From Variovorax paradoxus (GTDB lineage Bacteria; Pseudomonadota; Gammaproteobacteria; Burkholderiales; Burkholderiaceae_C): 64,000 bases of DNA. The stretch covers positions 1,918,501 to 1,982,500 of the forward strand of contig CP063167.1 in NCBI GenBank assembly GCA_016806145.1. Direction: 5' to 3'. Below are positions 61,987 through 64,000 of this stretch, one piece after another (the stretch's first letter is position 1; every line of letters starts with the position of its first letter). Below the pieces are notes generated by a model. That model did not search any database and was not told where the DNA came from. It saw only the letters and a list, made by a program, of their open reading frames with translations. A program made the position numbers and the translations under genes.

Positions 61987-62955
61987 TCAGTCGACGGTGG
62001 CGCCGGTGGACTTGATGACGCGGCCCCAGCGGTCCACTTCCTTGTCGATCCAGCGCGAGAAATCCTCGGGCGAGCCGGCCACCACGTCGAATTCCAGCTC
62101 CCGGAGTTTCGCGCTGATCTCGGGCGAGCGCACGATCTTCACGATCTCGGCATTGAGCCGGTCGATCACGGGCCGCGGCGTGCCGCCGGGCGCGAGGAAG
62201 CCGACCCATGAGGTGGCGACGAAATCGGGGTAGCCCGACTCGACCATCGTTGGCACCTCGGGCACGTTCGCGAAGCGCTTGTCGCCCGTGGTTGCGATCA
62301 CACGCAGCCGGCCGTCCTTGACGAACTGCTGCACGTTGCCCGGCACCAGGAAGGCGCTCTGCACGTTGCCGGCCACCAGGTCGACCAGCGCCGGCCCCGC
62401 GCCCTTGTACGGCACGTGCGTGATGTCGACCTGCGCGGCCGACTTCAGCATCTCCATCGTGAGGTGCGAGGCGCTGCCCACCGCCACCGAGGCATACGAC
62501 AGCCCGCCCTTGCGCGCCTTGGCCAGCGCCACGAACTCGGCTGGCGTCTTCGCGGGCAGGTCGGCATTGACCACGAGGTACTGCGGCGAGGTCACGGCCA
62601 GCGTGATCGGCGCGAGGTCCTTGCGCGGATCGAAGGGCATCTTGCGGAACAGCGTGGCGTTGATCGCGATCGGCCCGTTGTAGCCCACCAGCAGCGTGTG
62701 GCCGTCGGGCGGCGACTTGGCGACGTAGTCGGCGCCGATGTTGCCGCCCGCGCCGGGCCGGTTCTCGACGATCACCGGCTGGCCCAGTGCCTCCTGCAGC
62801 TTCGGCTGCACCAGCCGCGCCACCGTGTCGTTGGTGCTGCCGGTGATCGGCACGATGATGCGCACCGGCTTGGTGGGCGCCCAGGGCGCGGCGGTGCTGG
62901 CACCGGCCAGCACGGCCAGGCCGAGCAGGCTCGCGAGCTTCTTGATGCGGTTCAT
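61987..62955 (-). CDS. Bug/TctC-family tripartite tricarboxylate binding protein
   Basis: The 322-residue protein has a signal peptide (MNRIKKLASLLGLAVLAGASTA) and the Bug fold: PTKPVRIIVPITGSTNDTVARLVQPKLQEALGQPVIVENRPGAGGNIGADYVAKSPPDGHTLLVG, then SPQYLVVNADLPAKTPAEFVALAKA and HVPYKGAGPALVDLVAGNVQ. Bug proteins bind carboxylates in the periplasm, and most lack adjacent TctAB genes. The ATG at 62955 has AAGGAG. It is 17 bases after the second TctC gene. Confidence 0.93.
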   Translation of the reverse strand: MNRIKKLASLLGLAVLAGASTAAPWAPTKPVRIIVPITGSTNDTVARLVQPKLQEALGQPVIVENRPGAGGNIGADYVAKSPPDGHTLLVGYNGPIAINATLFRKMPFDPRKDLAPITLAVTSPQYLVVNADLPAKTPAEFVALAKARKGGLSYASVAVGSASHLTMEMLKSAAQVDITHVPYKGAGPALVDLVAGNVQSAFLVPGNVQQFVKDGRLRVIATTGDKRFANVPEVPTMVESGYPDFVATSWVGFLAPGGTPRPVIDRLNAEIVKIVRSPEISAKLRELEFDVVAGSPEDFSRWIDKEVDRWGRVIKSTGATVD

Positions 62956-62972
62956 GGCGTCTCCTTGGCGGG

Positions 62973-63956
62973 CTACTTCTGCGGCGCGGGAATGGAGGCG
63001 ATCACGCCCGCCCACTTGTCCGACTCGGCATGGATGAAGCTCTTGAAGCCGGCCGGACCGAGGTAGCGCGGTTCGGCCGCGAGGCCGACGATCTGCGACT
63101 GCACCTCGGGCTTGGCGACCACGGCCTGGATCGCGCCCGCGAGCTTCTCGATCGCCTCGGGCGGTGCCTTGGCGGGCGCGAACAGGCCCATCCACGCGGT
63201 GGCCGAGTAGCCGGGCACGCCGCCCTCGGCGAGGGTCGGAATCTCGGGCGCCACCGCGCTGCGCGTGGCGCTGGTCACGCCGAGCGCCACCAGCGCGCCG
63301 CTCTTGATGTGCGGATAGGCCGAGGTCAGGTCGACCACCGCCACCGGCAACTGGCCGCCGAGCAGGTCGGTCACCGCGGGGCCGCTGCCGCGGTAGGGCA
63401 CGGCGACCAGCTTGAGCTTCGCCATGCTGGCCAGCAGTTCGCCCGCGAGGTGCTGCGCCGTGTACTGGCCGGTGGTGCCGTAGCTCGTTCCCTCGGGCGT
63501 GGCGCGCGCCTTCTCGATGAAGCCGCGCAGGTCGCGCAACCCGGTCTTCGCGCCGGCCACCAGCACCAGCGGGATGTCGGCCACCTTCGCGACCGGCGCG
63601 AGCTGCTCCTGCGGCTTGAGCGGCGCGGCATCGGGCAGGTTCGGATTGACCACGATCGCGCCGGTGGCGCCCATGCCGATGGTGTAGCCGTCGGGCGCGG
63701 ACTTCGCCACGCCGATCAGGCCGGTGGCGCCGCCGCCGCCGGGCTTGTTGTCGACCACCACGGGCTGGCCGAGCGAGGCCGAGAGCTCGCGCCCGACGAT
63801 GCGCGCGATGCCGTCGGCCGAGGCGCCGGGCGCGAAGGGCACGACCAGCGTCACCGGTTTGGAGGGAAAGGGCTGCGCCGTGGCGGCGAAGGCGCAAAGC
63901 GCGAGGGCGGCGCTCGCGAGCGCACGCGCGTTGAAGCGCGTCGAAAGGATCTTCAT
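62973..63956 (-). CDS. Bug/TctC-family tripartite tricarboxylate binding protein
   Basis: The 327-residue protein has a signal peptide (MKILSTRFNARALASAALAL ... ATAQP) and the Bug fold: PSKPVTLVVPFAPGASADGIARIVGRELSASLGQPVVVDNKPGGGGATGLIGVAKSAPDGYTIGMG, then LAPVAKVADIPLVLVAGAKT and AVPYRGSGPAVTDLLGGQ. It is the first visible gene of the three-gene leftward run with the class II aldolase-like protein. No membrane subunits are within the window. Confidence 0.93.
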   Translation of the reverse strand: MKILSTRFNARALASAALALCAFAATAQPFPSKPVTLVVPFAPGASADGIARIVGRELSASLGQPVVVDNKPGGGGATGLIGVAKSAPDGYTIGMGATGAIVVNPNLPDAAPLKPQEQLAPVAKVADIPLVLVAGAKTGLRDLRGFIEKARATPEGTSYGTTGQYTAQHLAGELLASMAKLKLVAVPYRGSGPAVTDLLGGQLPVAVVDLTSAYPHIKSGALVALGVTSATRSAVAPEIPTLAEGGVPGYSATAWMGLFAPAKAPPEAIEKLAGAIQAVVAKPEVQSQIVGLAAEPRYLGPAGFKSFIHAESDKWAGVIASIPAPQK

Positions 63957-64000
63957 GGGGCTTGTCTCCGTGGGTTCTGGATGTCGTCGGCGGACGGCCG

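Overview
The window is about 68 percent G+C with dense, short-spaced genes. Gene content (KdsA, Bug/TctC binding proteins, an M14 peptidase, several SsuA/SsuD-type genes, FecI/FecR/TonB signalling) points to a betaproteobacterium of the Comamonadaceae, most likely Variovorax. This assignment is inference from gene content and composition. No rRNA, tRNA, CRISPR array, integrase or transposase was seen.

Layout. 1-5605: end of a hybrid histidine kinase, a YnfA-like membrane protein, kdsA (LPS Kdo synthesis), a small unknown gene, a DAHP synthase, and a divergent quinone reductase/TetR pair with a palindromic operator. 5627-6514: an unknown six-helix membrane protein. 6627-41811: a sulfur-scavenging supercluster. 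It holds a BisC-type molybdoenzyme, five complete ABC importers (SsuABC-like, a peptide-type system, MetQNI, and two taurine/sulfonate-type systems) plus an orphan binding protein, three SfnB/DszC-like flavin monooxygenases, three LLM flavin monooxygenases (one SsuD, one DszA/NtaA-like, one uncertain), an FMN reductase, an arylsulfotransferase-family protein, an amidohydrolase, a LysR regulator and a DUF3088 protein. The likely logic is uptake of sulfonates, sulfones, sulfate esters, methionine and peptides, then FMNH2-dependent oxidative cleavage to sulfite with reduced flavin from the SsuE-like reductase. An M14 carboxypeptidase sits inside the cluster.

40909-42887: an exported methyltransferase, a small secreted protein, a MarR remnant and a RidA protein. 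42990-49355: an iron-regulated cell-surface signalling locus (Fur-box-like site, FecI-like sigma factor, FecR, TonB receptor with STN domain, two small membrane proteins and a PepSY protein). 49535-51124: an unknown exported protein, then a small gene preceding a frameshifted fic gene. 51253-53845: methylmalonate-semialdehyde dehydrogenase and its divergent LysR regulator. 53904-57694: an SbcD/SbcC-like (YhaO/YhaN-like) nuclease and ATPase pair. 57716-61143: a small membrane protein, an SMR transporter, an AhpD-like protein, a MocR regulator and an AzoR-like reductase. 61151-63956: a class II aldolase-family protein and two Bug/TctC binding proteins.

The most interesting unexplained signals are regulatory. 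(1) A 61-nt element is shared without gaps (49 of 61 identical) between the leaders of the peptide-type operon and metQ. (2) A 31-32 nt motif is repeated 57-66 bp upstream of three leftward genes in the sulfur cluster. (3) Two copies of a bipartite element with identical 16-nt spacing lie in the two promoters flanking the mocR gene. Coding signals of note are a frameshifted fic gene, an arylsulfotransferase-family protein without signal peptide heading an ABC operon, and an SbcC-like ATPase without a zinc hook.
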